Shown here in pieces: positions 8,367 through 17,845 of a stretch of 64,000 nt of DNA. The first letter of the stretch is position 1, and every line of letters begins with the position of its first letter. A model generated the notes under the pieces. The model was not told the DNA's origin and searched no databases. It saw only the letters and a list, made by a program, of their open reading frames with translations. The stretch spans positions 59,960 through 123,959 of the forward strand of contig JAPUDO010000011.1 in the NCBI GenBank assembly GCA_027493055.1. Reading direction: 5' to 3'. The position numbers and the translations under genes are program-made. This stretch comes from Niabella sp. Its GTDB lineage: Bacteria; Bacteroidota; Bacteroidia; Chitinophagales; Chitinophagaceae.

Positions 8367-9677
8367 TTATAACATCTTCTTCTGTTTTACCAATGCTGCA
8401 TACAGCCAGAAAAAGCCGATCGTAAAAAATACGATCAGGGACAATATGGAATGTTTCATAGTGCCTGTTACTTCTTCAATACGGCCAAAAGTGAAGATTC
8501 CAATTACTATAGCAAACTTTTCAGTAAGATCGTAATAGCTGAAGAAAGACGCCGTGTCTTTAGTGGGTGGCATTAGCTTGGCGTAGGTAGAGCGGCTAAG
8601 CGATTGAATACCTCCCATTACAAGCCCCACCAGTACTGCCAGCCCATAAAACAAAAACTCGGCATTGGCGCCGCCCTCTGCTGCCACAGCAGTATAATAG
8701 GCCAGCAGGCAAATGATGATCCAGAAAATGATAACACCGAGCAGTACTTTAATATTACCAAAACGTGCCGAAAGCCTCGACATGCCCCAGGCACCCAGTA
8801 TAGCTACTAACTGGATAATAACAACGGTGATAATGAGGTTAGTATCAGGGAGCTTTAACAGCTTGCTTCCAAATATAGTAGCCGCCAGCATAACCGTTTG
8901 TACGCCCATGCTGTAAAAGAAAAATCCCCGTAAGAAACGTTTCAATACCGGCATTTCTCTTACCTGGTGGTACACTTTCTTCATTTCATTAAAACCGTCC
9001 TTTATTACGTTTTTCTTTTTTTCCTGCTTTGAAGAAGATGCCGGCAGGCGGGAAAATGTGATTTGCGCAAATGAAAACCACCATATACCTACCAGTAGAA
9101 AAGTGAGCCGGGTGGCCAGGCCCTGGTCAGCCATCGTTATCACCAATACAAAGCCTGCTATCTGCATCAAAACGCTGCCGATGTATCCAAAGGAGTAACC
9201 GCGGGCGCTGATCCTGTCCCTGTCCTCAGGTGCTGCTATTTCAGGTAAGTAGGCATTATAAAATACCAGGCTGCCCACATACCCCATAGCGGCCAGCATA
9301 AAAGCAATAACGCCTAATCCTAAAGTATCGGATTTAAAAAAGAATAAAGCGCTGCACCCGGCGGCGCCCATATAACAAAAAAAGCGCATAAAGTTTTTTT
9401 TGTTACCGCGGGTATCTGCAATAGAAGTGAGGATAGGGTACAAAATGGCTATAATAAGGTACGATGCCGCTAAAATGTAATCGTACAAAGAAGAATTGAC
9501 AAATTTTCTTCCCAGGAACGTTACTGTGTGGTCTGAGTTGTTATTGGTTACTGCCAGGAAATAGATGGGGAAAAACGTGGTAGTAATAACAAGGTTGTAA
9601 ACGCTATTGGCCCAATCATACATAGCCCAGCCGTTGATGATCTTTTTTGAAGCAGTTAGAGTGGTTCCTTTTATCAT
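8367..9677 (-). CDS. UMF1-type MFS transporter (Atg22-like)
   Basis: A 436-residue integral membrane protein with about 12 hydrophobic segments. The N-terminal GWAMYDWANSVYNLVITTTF motif and the later SLSRSTYAKLMPP segment are hallmarks of the UMF1/Atg22-like branch of the major facilitator superfamily. Substrates of bacterial members are not well established. It heads the minus-strand run that continues with the toxin-antitoxin pair and the hydrolase, and is divergent from the surface-protein gene at 9829. Confidence 0.88.
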   Translation of the reverse strand: MIKGTTLTASKKIINGWAMYDWANSVYNLVITTTFFPIYFLAVTNNNSDHTVTFLGRKFVNSSLYDYILAASYLIIAILYPILTSIADTRGNKKNFMRFFCYMGAAGCSALFFFKSDTLGLGVIAFMLAAMGYVGSLVFYNAYLPEIAAPEDRDRISARGYSFGYIGSVLMQIAGFVLVITMADQGLATRLTFLLVGIWWFSFAQITFSRLPASSSKQEKKKNVIKDGFNEMKKVYHQVREMPVLKRFLRGFFFYSMGVQTVMLAATIFGSKLLKLPDTNLIITVVIIQLVAILGAWGMSRLSARFGNIKVLLGVIIFWIIICLLAYYTAVAAEGGANAEFLFYGLAVLVGLVMGGIQSLSRSTYAKLMPPTKDTASFFSYYDLTEKFAIVIGIFTFGRIEEVTGTMKHSILSLIVFFTIGFFWLYAALVKQKKML

Positions 9678-9828
9678 TCAGTAAAAATATAAGAAATTCA
9701 GGAAGTCTGTCTTAAAAGACACTGTCTTAAATCAACAATGGGTATGATATTAAGCAATATTTATATAAGTTGAAAAAAATATTTTTGAACTCTTACTAAA
9801 ATTATTCTCTAATTAAAGTCAGAAACTC

Positions 9829-12312
9829 ATGATTAAATACTTGATAAACAAACTAAAGCAACCTCTGTGTATGCATATTAAGCTGACAATTATTTTTGTT
9901 TTCATCTGCTCTGTAGCTTTTGCTGAAGGCAGCAAAGATCTTTATTTAACCGGCGCCAATACCGGTTACCGGTCATTTCTTCTGAGCTGGCCATTCAGTC
10001 AGGCCGGAGCAGCCTTCAATCCCTTCCCTACACCAGGCCGCACATGGGTATATGCAAAAGCAGGAGAAACCATTTATATGGGCAGTAGCGTTCAGGGTAA
10101 AAATTATGGTGCTGGCAGCAGTACAGGTACTATTATATTACGCTCACCGTCAGGAACTGAATTTACATCCGGCTACAGCACTACCACCGGTCTGATAGCC
10201 GATAAGTCCCAGGAACAAAACGGACCAAACAGGACAGGGGTTAGCAATGGCTATACTCCATTTACAGTTTTGACTAATGAGACGGGTGTTTGGGAAGTGC
10301 AGTTTCTGTCAATGGGTACGGGAACCACTTTAACAGGGTTTCATTATCTTCCCTATATTAACTGGCTTCAGCCTGAAACATCGGCGGCTTCTTCATTAAT
10401 TGCAGCCTGGGATGTGTCAGTAGGAAATGCAGCAACCGGTGCATTGGTTGCAGGCAGGGCTTATACTACTTTACTGGCTTTGTGTGGCCCCAATGGTGTT
10501 TTTAATGAGCCTTCCTTTTATGGAAAAGTGTATGTGCTTACCCCGGCCGGCTATGTTTATGAAGTAGATAATAACGGTCAGAACGGCGCTTCCTTTAACT
10601 TTTTCAGTAATAATAAAGGTTCAAGGTTACCTGATGGGTCACCTTCCTATGCAAGCAGTTCTTATACATCGGGAACTTTAAGTACAATGATTGCCGGTTT
10701 CTATGATCCGCGCACACCTGATAATGGAACAGTAGATTTTACCAATAAAATTTTTTACAACAAACCGGCCACAGATTTGCCGGTAAGCGCTTCGGTATAT
10801 TTTAGCAATGGCACCTTAGCAACTAACACATGGCTCAGGCCCGCATCGGTAGCCACTCCTGTATTTACGTCATCAGGATTAACTGCGTCCTGTGGCGGCC
10901 AGTTTCAGTTTACTCCTACCGCCAGCGGCACTTACCGTATTGCATTGGATGTGGGGAACAACGGCAGTTTTGATGATGATATAGATGTTGTACTTACAGG
11001 GAATGCTATAGGAGGAAAAGTAAACTCAGTGCTTTGGGACGGCAAGAATGGTAAGGGCGTTCAAACGAGTCCCGGAGCAACTTCTGTGAGCGCTAAAATA
11101 TCTGTATCGCTACCTACTTCTGAAGTTCACTTTCCTTTTATTGATGTGGAAGCAAATACAAACGGTATTAAAATACAAAGGTTAAGCGCTGATTATAACA
11201 ACTATGCCGGCAATACTGTTTATTGGAACGATGCAGGACTAACCGGGGGTGTACCACCCAACCCCTTAATTAACAAAAGTGCGGGAGAAAACAGTATTGT
11301 GAACGGACATATATGGTCTGGTACATCAGCCAGTACTCAAACACTGTATTTTGGTAATGAAAGAATGCTGGATACCTGGGCTTATGTAAGCGGTGATAAT
11401 CAGGATTTTGATGCTCTAACAGTATGCCGCGTAATAAGTGGCAATGTTTGGTTTGACAGGGACGGCCTGGGAGATGGGATGGACAACAGGTACACCGAAA
11501 CAGGCGTAACCAAAGAGGATGATTGGCAAAAGCTGCCGTCTTCGGGTTTGTATGCTACACTTGTTGACAGGATTACCGGCAATGTGCTCCTGTCGGTACC
11601 GGTTATCTCAGGAAATTATATGTTTACTAATATAGCCAACAATGCAAGCGGTTATCTGGTTATCCTTACCAACCAATCATACAATACAGGTGATGCGCAA
11701 CCTTCATCCGCTTTACCTGCTGGAGATTGGGTACATGTGGGAGCTGGGCGGGGCACTACTTCGTCTGCAACAAATGGTGTAATAACCATTGGGGCTGTAA
11801 CCACCTCCACTTTATCTATTGCCAATGCCAATTTTGCAATCTACAGCGAGCAGGCATTACCGGTAGATTTTGGGGACCTTACTGCAGTTATTGTAAATGG
11901 AGAATTGAAAGTGAACTGGTCTACATTAACAGAAACCAACAACAGCTATTTTGAAATAGAAGTGTCTAAAGATGGCAAGGCATTTGTGAGTATTGGCAAA
12001 GTAAACAGTAAAGCAAAAAACGGCAACTCTGATACTTTACTTAGCTATAACTATACGACTGGTGAAAGCAGCGCAACAGGGTTATTGGGTATATCAGTGC
12101 TTTCTATTGCTCTTATAACTCTATTGAAAAATCGTAAAAATAAATGGGCTTATGCTTTAGCGGTTGTTTTTGGTTTAGCCGTATTTGGGGCTTCGTGTAC
12201 CCGGCAGGAATTTAATGAAACTAATAACAGCAGACTTTTTCTGCGTATCAAACAGATAGATAAAGACGGAACGTTTAAATACAGCAAAGTTTTTCAGGCA
12301 ATAATAAAATAA
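9829..12312 (+). CDS. Large exported surface protein with internal membrane hairpin
   Basis: An 827-residue protein with a signal peptide (MHIKLTIIFVFICSVAFA if started at the in-frame ATG 9871). The bulk is Gly/Ser/Asn-rich beta sheet without a recognisable catalytic motif. From about residue 676 a module of the kind seen near the C-terminus of secreted Bacteroidota proteins begins (LPVDFGDLTAVIVNGELKVN, ETNNSYFEIEVSKDGKAF). That module is interrupted at about 748-802 by two hydrophobic stretches (GLLGISVLSIALITLL and AYALAVVFGLAVFGASC) joined by the basic KNRKNKW. It then resumes as LFLRIKQIDKDGTFKYSKV. No complete type IX sorting domain follows. The role is unknown; a surface or envelope location is inferred. 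Confidence 0.7.
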   Translation: MIKYLINKLKQPLCMHIKLTIIFVFICSVAFAEGSKDLYLTGANTGYRSFLLSWPFSQAGAAFNPFPTPGRTWVYAKAGETIYMGSSVQGKNYGAGSSTGTIILRSPSGTEFTSGYSTTTGLIADKSQEQNGPNRTGVSNGYTPFTVLTNETGVWEVQFLSMGTGTTLTGFHYLPYINWLQPETSAASSLIAAWDVSVGNAATGALVAGRAYTTLLALCGPNGVFNEPSFYGKVYVLTPAGYVYEVDNNGQNGASFNFFSNNKGSRLPDGSPSYASSSYTSGTLSTMIAGFYDPRTPDNGTVDFTNKIFYNKPATDLPVSASVYFSNGTLATNTWLRPASVATPVFTSSGLTASCGGQFQFTPTASGTYRIALDVGNNGSFDDDIDVVLTGNAIGGKVNSVLWDGKNGKGVQTSPGATSVSAKISVSLPTSEVHFPFIDVEANTNGIKIQRLSADYNNYAGNTVYWNDAGLTGGVPPNPLINKSAGENSIVNGHIWSGTSASTQTLYFGNERMLDTWAYVSGDNQDFDALTVCRVISGNVWFDRDGLGDGMDNRYTETGVTKEDDWQKLPSSGLYATLVDRITGNVLLSVPVISGNYMFTNIANNASGYLVILTNQSYNTGDAQPSSALPAGDWVHVGAGRGTTSSATNGVITIGAVTTSTLSIANANFAIYSEQALPVDFGDLTAVIVNGELKVNWSTLTETNNSYFEIEVSKDGKAFVSIGKVNSKAKNGNSDTLLSYNYTTGESSATGLLGISVLSIALITLLKNRKNKWAYALAVVFGLAVFGASCTRQEFNETNNSRLFLRIKQIDKDGTFKYSKVFQAIIK

Positions 12313-12334
12313 CGCAGATTGAGTTACAGGAAAT

Positions 12335-12381
12335 AATAAGAGGAGATTGTCTTCCGGGTCCGGAGACAGGCTCCTCTTATT
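12335..12381 (+). terminator. Long hairpin downstream of the surface-protein gene
   Basis: The outer stem AATAAGAGGAG (12335-12345) pairs perfectly with CTCCTCTTATT (12371-12381). An inner stem (TGTCTTCCGG with CCGGAGACA, one bulge) extends it. There is no clear U-tract, so it may be a 3'-end-stabilising hairpin rather than a pure intrinsic terminator. Confidence 0.6.
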
Positions 12382-12465
12382 GATAAGATAATAGGGATAT
12401 CAGGTTAGATAGTAGTTTTCTGAAACTTCAAAGCTCCTTTGCTTTCCTGGATAAACAGGGTAAAA

Positions 12466-13296
12466 TCATCCTATTGCTCCCTTCCACAATAATATCAGCA
12501 ATATAATCCCCACAATGATCCTGTACCAGCCAAAGATCTTAAATCCATATTTTTTCAGATAATTAATAAAAAATTTGATGGCGATAACAGCCACTACAAA
12601 TGCTACCACATTGCCTACGATAAAAGCAATGGTATTTTCCTGAGATTGTACAATAAGCTCATATCCTTTCTGCTCGGTACCTCCCATATTCCACTTTTTT
12701 AAGAAGAGGGAATATAAGGTTGCTGCTGCCATTGTAGGTACGGCCAGGAAGAAAGAGAATTCCGCTGCCGCGCCCCTGGTTAATCCTTGTTGCATACCAC
12801 CTATAATAGAGGCTGCGCTGCGGCTAACCCCGGGTATCATGGCAATACACTGCCACAGGCCGGTCATAAAAGATTTACCGTAAGTGATCTCTTTTTCCGA
12901 ATGTATAACAGGGTTATTAAATGCTTTATCAATAAACAGTAAAACCACGCCTCCCACCAGTAGTGATACGGCAACCGTTGTAGGGCTTTCCAGCATTTCG
13001 TCTATTTTGTCAGAGAATAGAAAGCCCAGTAAAAGAGCCGGAATTACACCAATCAAAAGCTTGAAATAAAACTTCAAACGCCCTGTTTTGATGGGGTCTA
13101 TAAACTTCTTCCAGTATAAAACCACTACGGCAAGTATGGCTCCTAACTGGATAGCCACTTCAAACAGTTTGGTAAACTCCTCCTTTTCTATACCCATAAA
13201 TGAGCTGGCAATGATCATGTGGCCGGTAGAGGAAACGGGCAGATACTCGGTTATACCTTCAATAATGGCAATAATAACAGCTTCAATAATACTCAT
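12466..13296 (-). CDS. uppP: Undecaprenyl-diphosphate phosphatase
   Basis: A 276-residue polytopic membrane enzyme that recycles undecaprenyl pyrophosphate to the monophosphate carrier used for peptidoglycan and O-antigen synthesis. The two family motifs are present: [14 protein letters not shown] at residues 13-26 and the [12 protein letters not shown] segment near the middle. Eight or so hydrophobic segments and the length fit BacA/UppP. It lies 63 bases downstream of the DUF3098 gene in the same direction. Confidence 0.95.
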   Translation of the reverse strand: MSIIEAVIIAIIEGITEYLPVSSTGHMIIASSFMGIEKEEFTKLFEVAIQLGAILAVVVLYWKKFIDPIKTGRLKFYFKLLIGVIPALLLGFLFSDKIDEMLESPTTVAVSLLVGGVVLLFIDKAFNNPVIHSEKEITYGKSFMTGLWQCIAMIPGVSRSAASIIGGMQQGLTRGAAAEFSFFLAVPTMAAATLYSLFLKKWNMGGTEQKGYELIVQSQENTIAFIVGNVVAFVVAVIAIKFFINYLKKYGFKIFGWYRIIVGIILLILLWKGAIG

Positions 13297-13359
13297 ACAT
13301 CAATTTTATAAAAAAAGGCGATACTGCTGCATCGCCTGTACATATCCTTACAAGAAAAC

Positions 13360-13596
13360 TTATTTAGATTTTTTGAAAATGGCAAAGCATTCAATAGCCA
13401 GACCTATAAAAATCAATATAGGGGCTACGGTTATCCGGGTAGTGCTGTAAACTTCATCAGGCTTAAACACGTTAGGATCTTCGCTTCTGCCACCAGCCAT
13501 TAAAAACATACCCAGTGCAATGATAATGACACCAACCAGCATCCACATATAATTGCTTTTTTCAAACAAACTGGCGGGGGTTTTATTTTCTGACAT
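13360..13596 (-). CDS. DUF3098 small membrane protein
   Basis: A 78-residue protein with two transmembrane segments (YMWMLVGVIIIALGMFLMAG and RITVAPILIFIGLAIECFAI) separated by a short loop with GGRSEDPNVF. This is the DUF3098 family, widely found next to ftsX and uppP in Bacteroidota and probably linked to cell-envelope synthesis or division. The function is unknown. The order ftsX, DUF3098, uppP on one strand supports the call. Confidence 0.87.
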   Translation of the reverse strand: MSENKTPASLFEKSNYMWMLVGVIIIALGMFLMAGGRSEDPNVFKPDEVYSTTRITVAPILIFIGLAIECFAIFKKSK

Positions 13597-13863
13597 TGTA
13601 AAAATTTTGATGCTGCAATATTAGCATTTTATTTCGGGCAAAGATGTGAAATAATGCACAATCTTGCTCCCTCTGCCGGTACAAGTATCGTTCGTAGCTG
13701 AATGAGACCCGCATTTCTATGTCCATGGCCAATAGTCCGTTGTCCATAGCCTACCGAAAATAATGAAACTGTTTCGCTTCTGGTAACGTATAATAGCAGC
13801 TTCCCTGTGGTGCTCCTTCGGAGAGTTTCGAACTATACATATTCAACACTATGCAGGGGCTGC

Positions 13864-14733
13864 TTAATACAGGTCATCCAGCTTCTTTTTCAGGTACTTC
13901 AATACGCTGGTATGAGTGCTTATCAGGGTAATCAGGATGCCGAGCGCCATCATCCCGGCAAAAAGCAATGCTAGCTGTGAATTATCCTGGATAGCCGCTA
14001 GCTCAGGTAACATTTTCCTGGCGCCACGAATGATAAGCAATACGCCTGCAATAGCAATTGCGCCACTGATAGCGCCGTTTATAATAGCCCTTATTCCCAA
14101 TGGCCGGGCAATAAAACCACGGGTGGCGCCTACCATCTGCATGGTTTTGATAATAAACCGGTTGCTGAACATGGCCAGGCGAATGGTATTGTCAATAAGA
14201 CCAATAGCCGCCAAAAGCAGTAAAAGAGAAATGCCCAGCAACACCCAGTTCACAATTTTTATTTTACTGTCCAGTCCTCCTACCAGCAGTTCAGGGTATT
14301 TCACTTCTGTAACATAAGTCTGCTGTTCAAGGTCGGCTTTAATATTTTTGAGCGTATCTACATTCAGGTAGTCCGATTTTAGCTTAAAATCAATGCTTTG
14401 AGGCAGTGGGTTTTCCGTTAAGATCCCATCCCAGCTTTCGTTACCGTCTGCCAGGTATTTCGCTTTTGCCATCTCTTTAGTAGTAAAAATATACTCCTTA
14501 ATGTATGGTTTTGCCGCAATATATTGTACCAGGGCGGCACTGTCGGCCGTTGCCAGGGGATCGCGCAGGTACACGTTAACCTCCACTTCCTCCTTAAAAT
14601 GCTGTCCCAGGGTGCGGGTATTAATTACCAGCCATCCTATTACCCCCAATAAAAAAAGCACCAGGGTTACGCCTAATATCGACATAAAGTAAGAGGCTTT
14701 GCCCCGTTTTACCGCTTTTGTTTTTTCAGCCAT
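13864..14733 (-). CDS. ftsX: Cell division protein FtsX
   Basis: A 289-residue permease-type subunit of the FtsEX complex, which couples ATP hydrolysis by FtsE to activation of peptidoglycan hydrolases at the septum. It has an N-terminal transmembrane segment (SYFMSILGVTLVLFLLGVIG), an extracellular domain (about residues 45-165), and three further transmembrane segments in the C-terminal FtsX permease domain, including the motif KTMQMVGATRGFI. FtsE is not in the window. A TAAATTTG box at 14765-14772 (minus strand) is a good candidate -7 element 31 bases ahead of the ATG. Confidence 0.92.
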   Translation of the reverse strand: MAEKTKAVKRGKASYFMSILGVTLVLFLLGVIGWLVINTRTLGQHFKEEVEVNVYLRDPLATADSAALVQYIAAKPYIKEYIFTTKEMAKAKYLADGNESWDGILTENPLPQSIDFKLKSDYLNVDTLKNIKADLEQQTYVTEVKYPELLVGGLDSKIKIVNWVLLGISLLLLLAAIGLIDNTIRLAMFSNRFIIKTMQMVGATRGFIARPLGIRAIINGAISGAIAIAGVLLIIRGARKMLPELAAIQDNSQLALLFAGMMALGILITLISTHTSVLKYLKKKLDDLY

Positions 14734-14764
14734 AATTGTACAATTTGCTTGTATGGTAGCCCCG

Positions 14765-14802
14765 CAAATTTAGGGTATTCACGCCTACAATGCTTACATT
14801 TG
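14765..14802. promoter_or_regulatory. Divergent -7 elements for ftsX and leuS
   Basis: Two exact matches to the Bacteroidota primary-sigma -7 element TAnnTTTG lie back to back in the 85-bp spacer. TAAATTTG is on the minus strand (14772-14765) for ftsX, and TACATTTG is on the plus strand (14795-14802) for leuS, 16 bases before its ATG. No convincing TTTG -33 box was found at the usual distance for either. Confidence 0.55.
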
Positions 14803-14818
14803 CGGCCACGTAAAGCGT

Positions 14819-17680
14819 ATGGACTATAATTTTAACTTGATAGAAAAAAAATGGCAGCAGCAGTGGAAAGAAACCGGTGCTTACCAGGTATTGAATGAAA
14901 GTGATAAACCTAAATATTATGTGCTGGATATGTTCCCTTATCCAAGCGGGGCAGGCCTGCACGTAGGACATCCTTTGGGCTATATAGCCAGCGATATTTA
15001 TGCACGTTACAAACGCCTGAAGGGATTTAATGTGCTGCACCCTATGGGATACGATGCTTTTGGACTACCCGCAGAGCAATACGCTATTGAACATGGCATA
15101 CATCCTGCTGTTTCTACCGAAAAAAATATTGAAACCTTCCGTAAACAACTGGATAATATTGGTTTTTGTTATGATTGGAACCGTGAAGTGCGTACCAGCG
15201 ATCCTAAATATTATAAATGGACACAATGGATCTTTTTACAATTATTCAAAAGCTGGTTCAACCGTAAAACGCAGAAGGCCGAGCCCATTGAAGCGCTTGT
15301 AAAAATATTTGAGGCGGAGGGAAACAGGAGCCATCCTTTTCCCAATGAAAAATTTCAGATTTCAAACTTCAAGTTTCAAATTTTTAATGCTGCTGACTGG
15401 AAATCGTTTGACGAAGCTACCCGCCAGCACATTTTAATGGAATACCGCCTGGCTTATTGCGGTTACGGAGAAGTAAACTGGTGCGAGGCATTAGGAACTG
15501 TACTGGCCAATGATGAGGTAGTAAATGGTGTAAGCGAGCGTGGTGGCCATCCTGTAATAAAAAAGCGATTACGCCAGTGGTACCTGCGCATCACCGAGTA
15601 TGCTGACAGGTTGTTAAAAGGTTTGCAGACCGTTGACTTTAGTGAAGCCATGAAGGAAATGCAAACCAACTGGATCGGTAAATCAAGTGGCGCGGAAATG
15701 GAATTCCAGATAGCCAACCACAGTCCCAATTTAAGGGTTTACACCACCCGTCCTGATACCATTATGGGCGTGGACTTTATGGTAATTGCACCCGAGCATG
15801 AGCTGGTAAGAGAAATTACCACAGCGGAGCAGCAAAAAGAAGTGGATGATTATATAGATTATGTAAACAGCCGCAGTGAAAGAGAGCGTATGTCTGAAAA
15901 GCGCATTACCGGCGCGTTTACCGGTGCTTATGCTGTTAACCCTTTTGATGACAGGCAGATCCCTATCTGGATCAGCGAATACGTATTGGCGGGATATGGT
16001 ACCGGCGCTATTATGGCGGTGCCTTGCGGCGATGAGCGCGATTACCGGTTTGCACAGCAATTCAATATTCCTGTTACTAATATCATTGGTGAGCATTTTA
16101 ACGGGCAGGACGCCAATCCTACGAAAGATGCAGTGCTGAGTAATTCGGGATTTTTAGATGGGGTTCCCATGCGTGAGGCCATGGAAATAGTGATAAACGA
16201 AATAGAAAAGAGAGGTATTGGTAAAAGAAAGACCAATTATAAAATGCGCGATGCTGCGTTCAGCCGCCAGCGTTACTGGGGGGAGCCTTTTCCCATAAAA
16301 TGGGTAAATGGTGTACCATACCCATTGGATGAAAAAGATTTGCCACTTGAGCTTCCGCCAATGGAAGATATAAAGCCGGGGAAGGATGGAGAAGGGCCGT
16401 TGAGTAATAATGAGGAGTGGCTTACCTCCCCCTCCTTTGGAGGGGGCCGGGGAGAGGCTTCTACAATGCCGGGCTATGCAGGTTCTTCCTGGTACTTTTT
16501 ACGGTATATGGACCCGAATAACGATCAGGAATTTGCCGGCCGCAAAGCAACGGATTACTGGAACCAGGTGGATTTATACATTGGCGGTACCGAGCACGCT
16601 GTAGGCCATTTGCTGTACAGCCGTATGTGGACCAAAGCCCTGTACGACTTAGGTTATATAGGTTTTGATGAGCCTTTTAAACGCCTGGTAAACCAGGGGA
16701 TGATACAGGGCGCTTCAAGGTTTGTATATCGTATTAACGGAACCAATCAGTTCGTATCTCATGGGTTAATCAGCAGTGAAGGTACTTACGAGGGTGCTGT
16801 TTTAGATAAAATTCATGCCGATGTAAATTTTGTGGATGGCGTTGTGCTGGATATAGAAGCCTTTAAACAATGGCGTAACGGAGAATATGCCAATGCCGAA
16901 TTTATTTTGGAGGATAGCAGTGTTTACTCCTCCCCTTCGGGGGGGAGTTTGGGAGGGGCTTATATCTGCGGAGCAGAGGTAGAGAAAATGTCCAAATCCA
17001 AGTTCAACACCGTTAACCCCGATGACCTCGTTACAAAATATGGTGCCGATACTTTCCGTATGTACGAAATGTTCCTCGGCCCGGTGGAAATGAGCAAGCC
17101 CTGGGATACCAAAGGTATCGAAGGGGTGCACCGCTTCCTCAAAAAATTATGGCGCTTGTTTTATAAAGAAACTAACGCCGGCGAGCACCTTTGGCAGGTT
17201 ACTGAAGACGCGGCTACCGATGCTGAAATGAAAGTATTGCATCGTGCCATTAAAAAAATTGAAGACGATACCGAGCGCTTCAGCTTTAATACTGGTGTGA
17301 GCGCTTTTATGATCCTGGTAAACGAGCTTACTGATCTGAAATGCCACAAAAAAGAAGTGTTACAATCCCTGCTTATTATGTTAGCACCTTATGCGCCGCA
17401 TATAGCCGAGGAATTGTGGCATGCTTTGGGAAATACTGCTTCTGTGCTGGATGCATCTTATCCCGGGCTGGAAGAAAAATACCTGGTTGAAACCAGTAAG
17501 GAATATCCCATTTCGGTAAATGGCAAGCTGCGCACCACCATGAACATTTCCTTAAACGCGGCACAGGAAGAAGTAGAAAAAATAGTGCTTGCCAATGAGA
17601 TTATTCAAAAATGGGTAGAAGGCAAAACACCAAAAAAGATCATCTACGTAAAAAATAAAATGGTGAATATAGTAGTGTAA
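14819..17680 (+). CDS. leuS: Leucyl-tRNA synthetase with in-frame repeat insertions
   Basis: A 953-residue class I synthetase charging tRNA-Leu. Visible landmarks are the HIGH-type motif HVGHPLGY near residue 47, the CP1 editing-domain segment TTRPDTIMGVDFMV, PGYAGSSWYFLRYMD, the KMSKSKFN loop at about 723-730, and the C-terminal anticodon-binding part. Compared with the usual family sequence as I know it, three extra segments stand out: FPNEKFQISNFKFQIF near 177-190, SPSFGGGRG near 538-546, and SSVYSSPSGGSLGGA near 702-716, just ahead of KMSKS. Each is encoded by an inverted-repeat DNA element of a kind also found between genes here. All keep the frame, so the enzyme is presumably active. 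Confidence 0.95.
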   Translation: MDYNFNLIEKKWQQQWKETGAYQVLNESDKPKYYVLDMFPYPSGAGLHVGHPLGYIASDIYARYKRLKGFNVLHPMGYDAFGLPAEQYAIEHGIHPAVSTEKNIETFRKQLDNIGFCYDWNREVRTSDPKYYKWTQWIFLQLFKSWFNRKTQKAEPIEALVKIFEAEGNRSHPFPNEKFQISNFKFQIFNAADWKSFDEATRQHILMEYRLAYCGYGEVNWCEALGTVLANDEVVNGVSERGGHPVIKKRLRQWYLRITEYADRLLKGLQTVDFSEAMKEMQTNWIGKSSGAEMEFQIANHSPNLRVYTTRPDTIMGVDFMVIAPEHELVREITTAEQQKEVDDYIDYVNSRSERERMSEKRITGAFTGAYAVNPFDDRQIPIWISEYVLAGYGTGAIMAVPCGDERDYRFAQQFNIPVTNIIGEHFNGQDANPTKDAVLSNSGFLDGVPMREAMEIVINEIEKRGIGKRKTNYKMRDAAFSRQRYWGEPFPIKWVNGVPYPLDEKDLPLELPPMEDIKPGKDGEGPLSNNEEWLTSPSFGGGRGEASTMPGYAGSSWYFLRYMDPNNDQEFAGRKATDYWNQVDLYIGGTEHAVGHLLYSRMWTKALYDLGYIGFDEPFKRLVNQGMIQGASRFVYRINGTNQFVSHGLISSEGTYEGAVLDKIHADVNFVDGVVLDIEAFKQWRNGEYANAEFILEDSSVYSSPSGGSLGGAYICGAEVEKMSKSKFNTVNPDDLVTKYGADTFRMYEMFLGPVEMSKPWDTKGIEGVHRFLKKLWRLFYKETNAGEHLWQVTEDAATDAEMKVLHRAIKKIEDDTERFSFNTGVSAFMILVNELTDLKCHKKEVLQSLLIMLAPYAPHIAEELWHALGNTASVLDASYPGLEEKYLVETSKEYPISVNGKLRTTMNISLNAAQEEVEKIVLANEIIQKWVEGKTPKKIIYVKNKMVNIVV
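15350..15384. repeat. AT-rich inverted repeat inside leuS
   Basis: An AT-rich imperfect palindrome centred on AAACTT-C-AAGTTT with flanking AAATTT words. It encodes the extra residues KFQISNFKFQI. Similar words occur in intergenic DNA at about 25470-25500 and 54370-54400. Confidence 0.55.
16425..16456. repeat. GC-rich REP-like palindrome inside leuS (first)
   Basis: A perfect 8-bp stem CCCCCTCC-TTT-GGAGGGGG (16428-16446) followed by CCGGGGAGAGGC. It encodes SPSFGGGRGE within leuS. The same pattern (C-run, TTTGGAG, G-run, then a GGGG/GAGG tail) is present in intergenic copies at 22574-22605 and 41462-41500. Confidence 0.75.
16926..16960. repeat. GC-rich REP-like palindrome inside leuS (second)
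   Basis: A stem of CTCCTCCCC with GGGGGGGAG around TTC (16927-16947, one G-U pair) followed by TTTGGGAGGGGCTTAT. It encodes SSPSGGSLGGA just before the KMSKS loop. The intergenic copy at 41281-41315 has the same head and a closely similar tail. Confidence 0.75.
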
Positions 17681-17732
17681 GCGTACTATATAACCCTGTA
17701 AAAAGAGCAAACAAGGCGTTCTGTTTAACAAT

Positions 17733-17770
17733 ACCGTTCCCTCACAGCAGATGGAACGGTGTTTATTTTT
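17733..17770 (+). terminator. Intrinsic terminator after leuS
   Basis: A perfect 8-bp stem, ACCGTTCC (17733-17740) with GGAACGGT (17753-17760), followed by GTTTATTTTTG. It lies 50 bases beyond the leuS stop. Confidence 0.85.
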
Positions 17771-17845
17771 GAATATTAGGAACATTTTTTGATTAACCTT
17801 AACTGTGCTGCTCAAAATCAATTTTAACAATTAAAAAATCAAACC

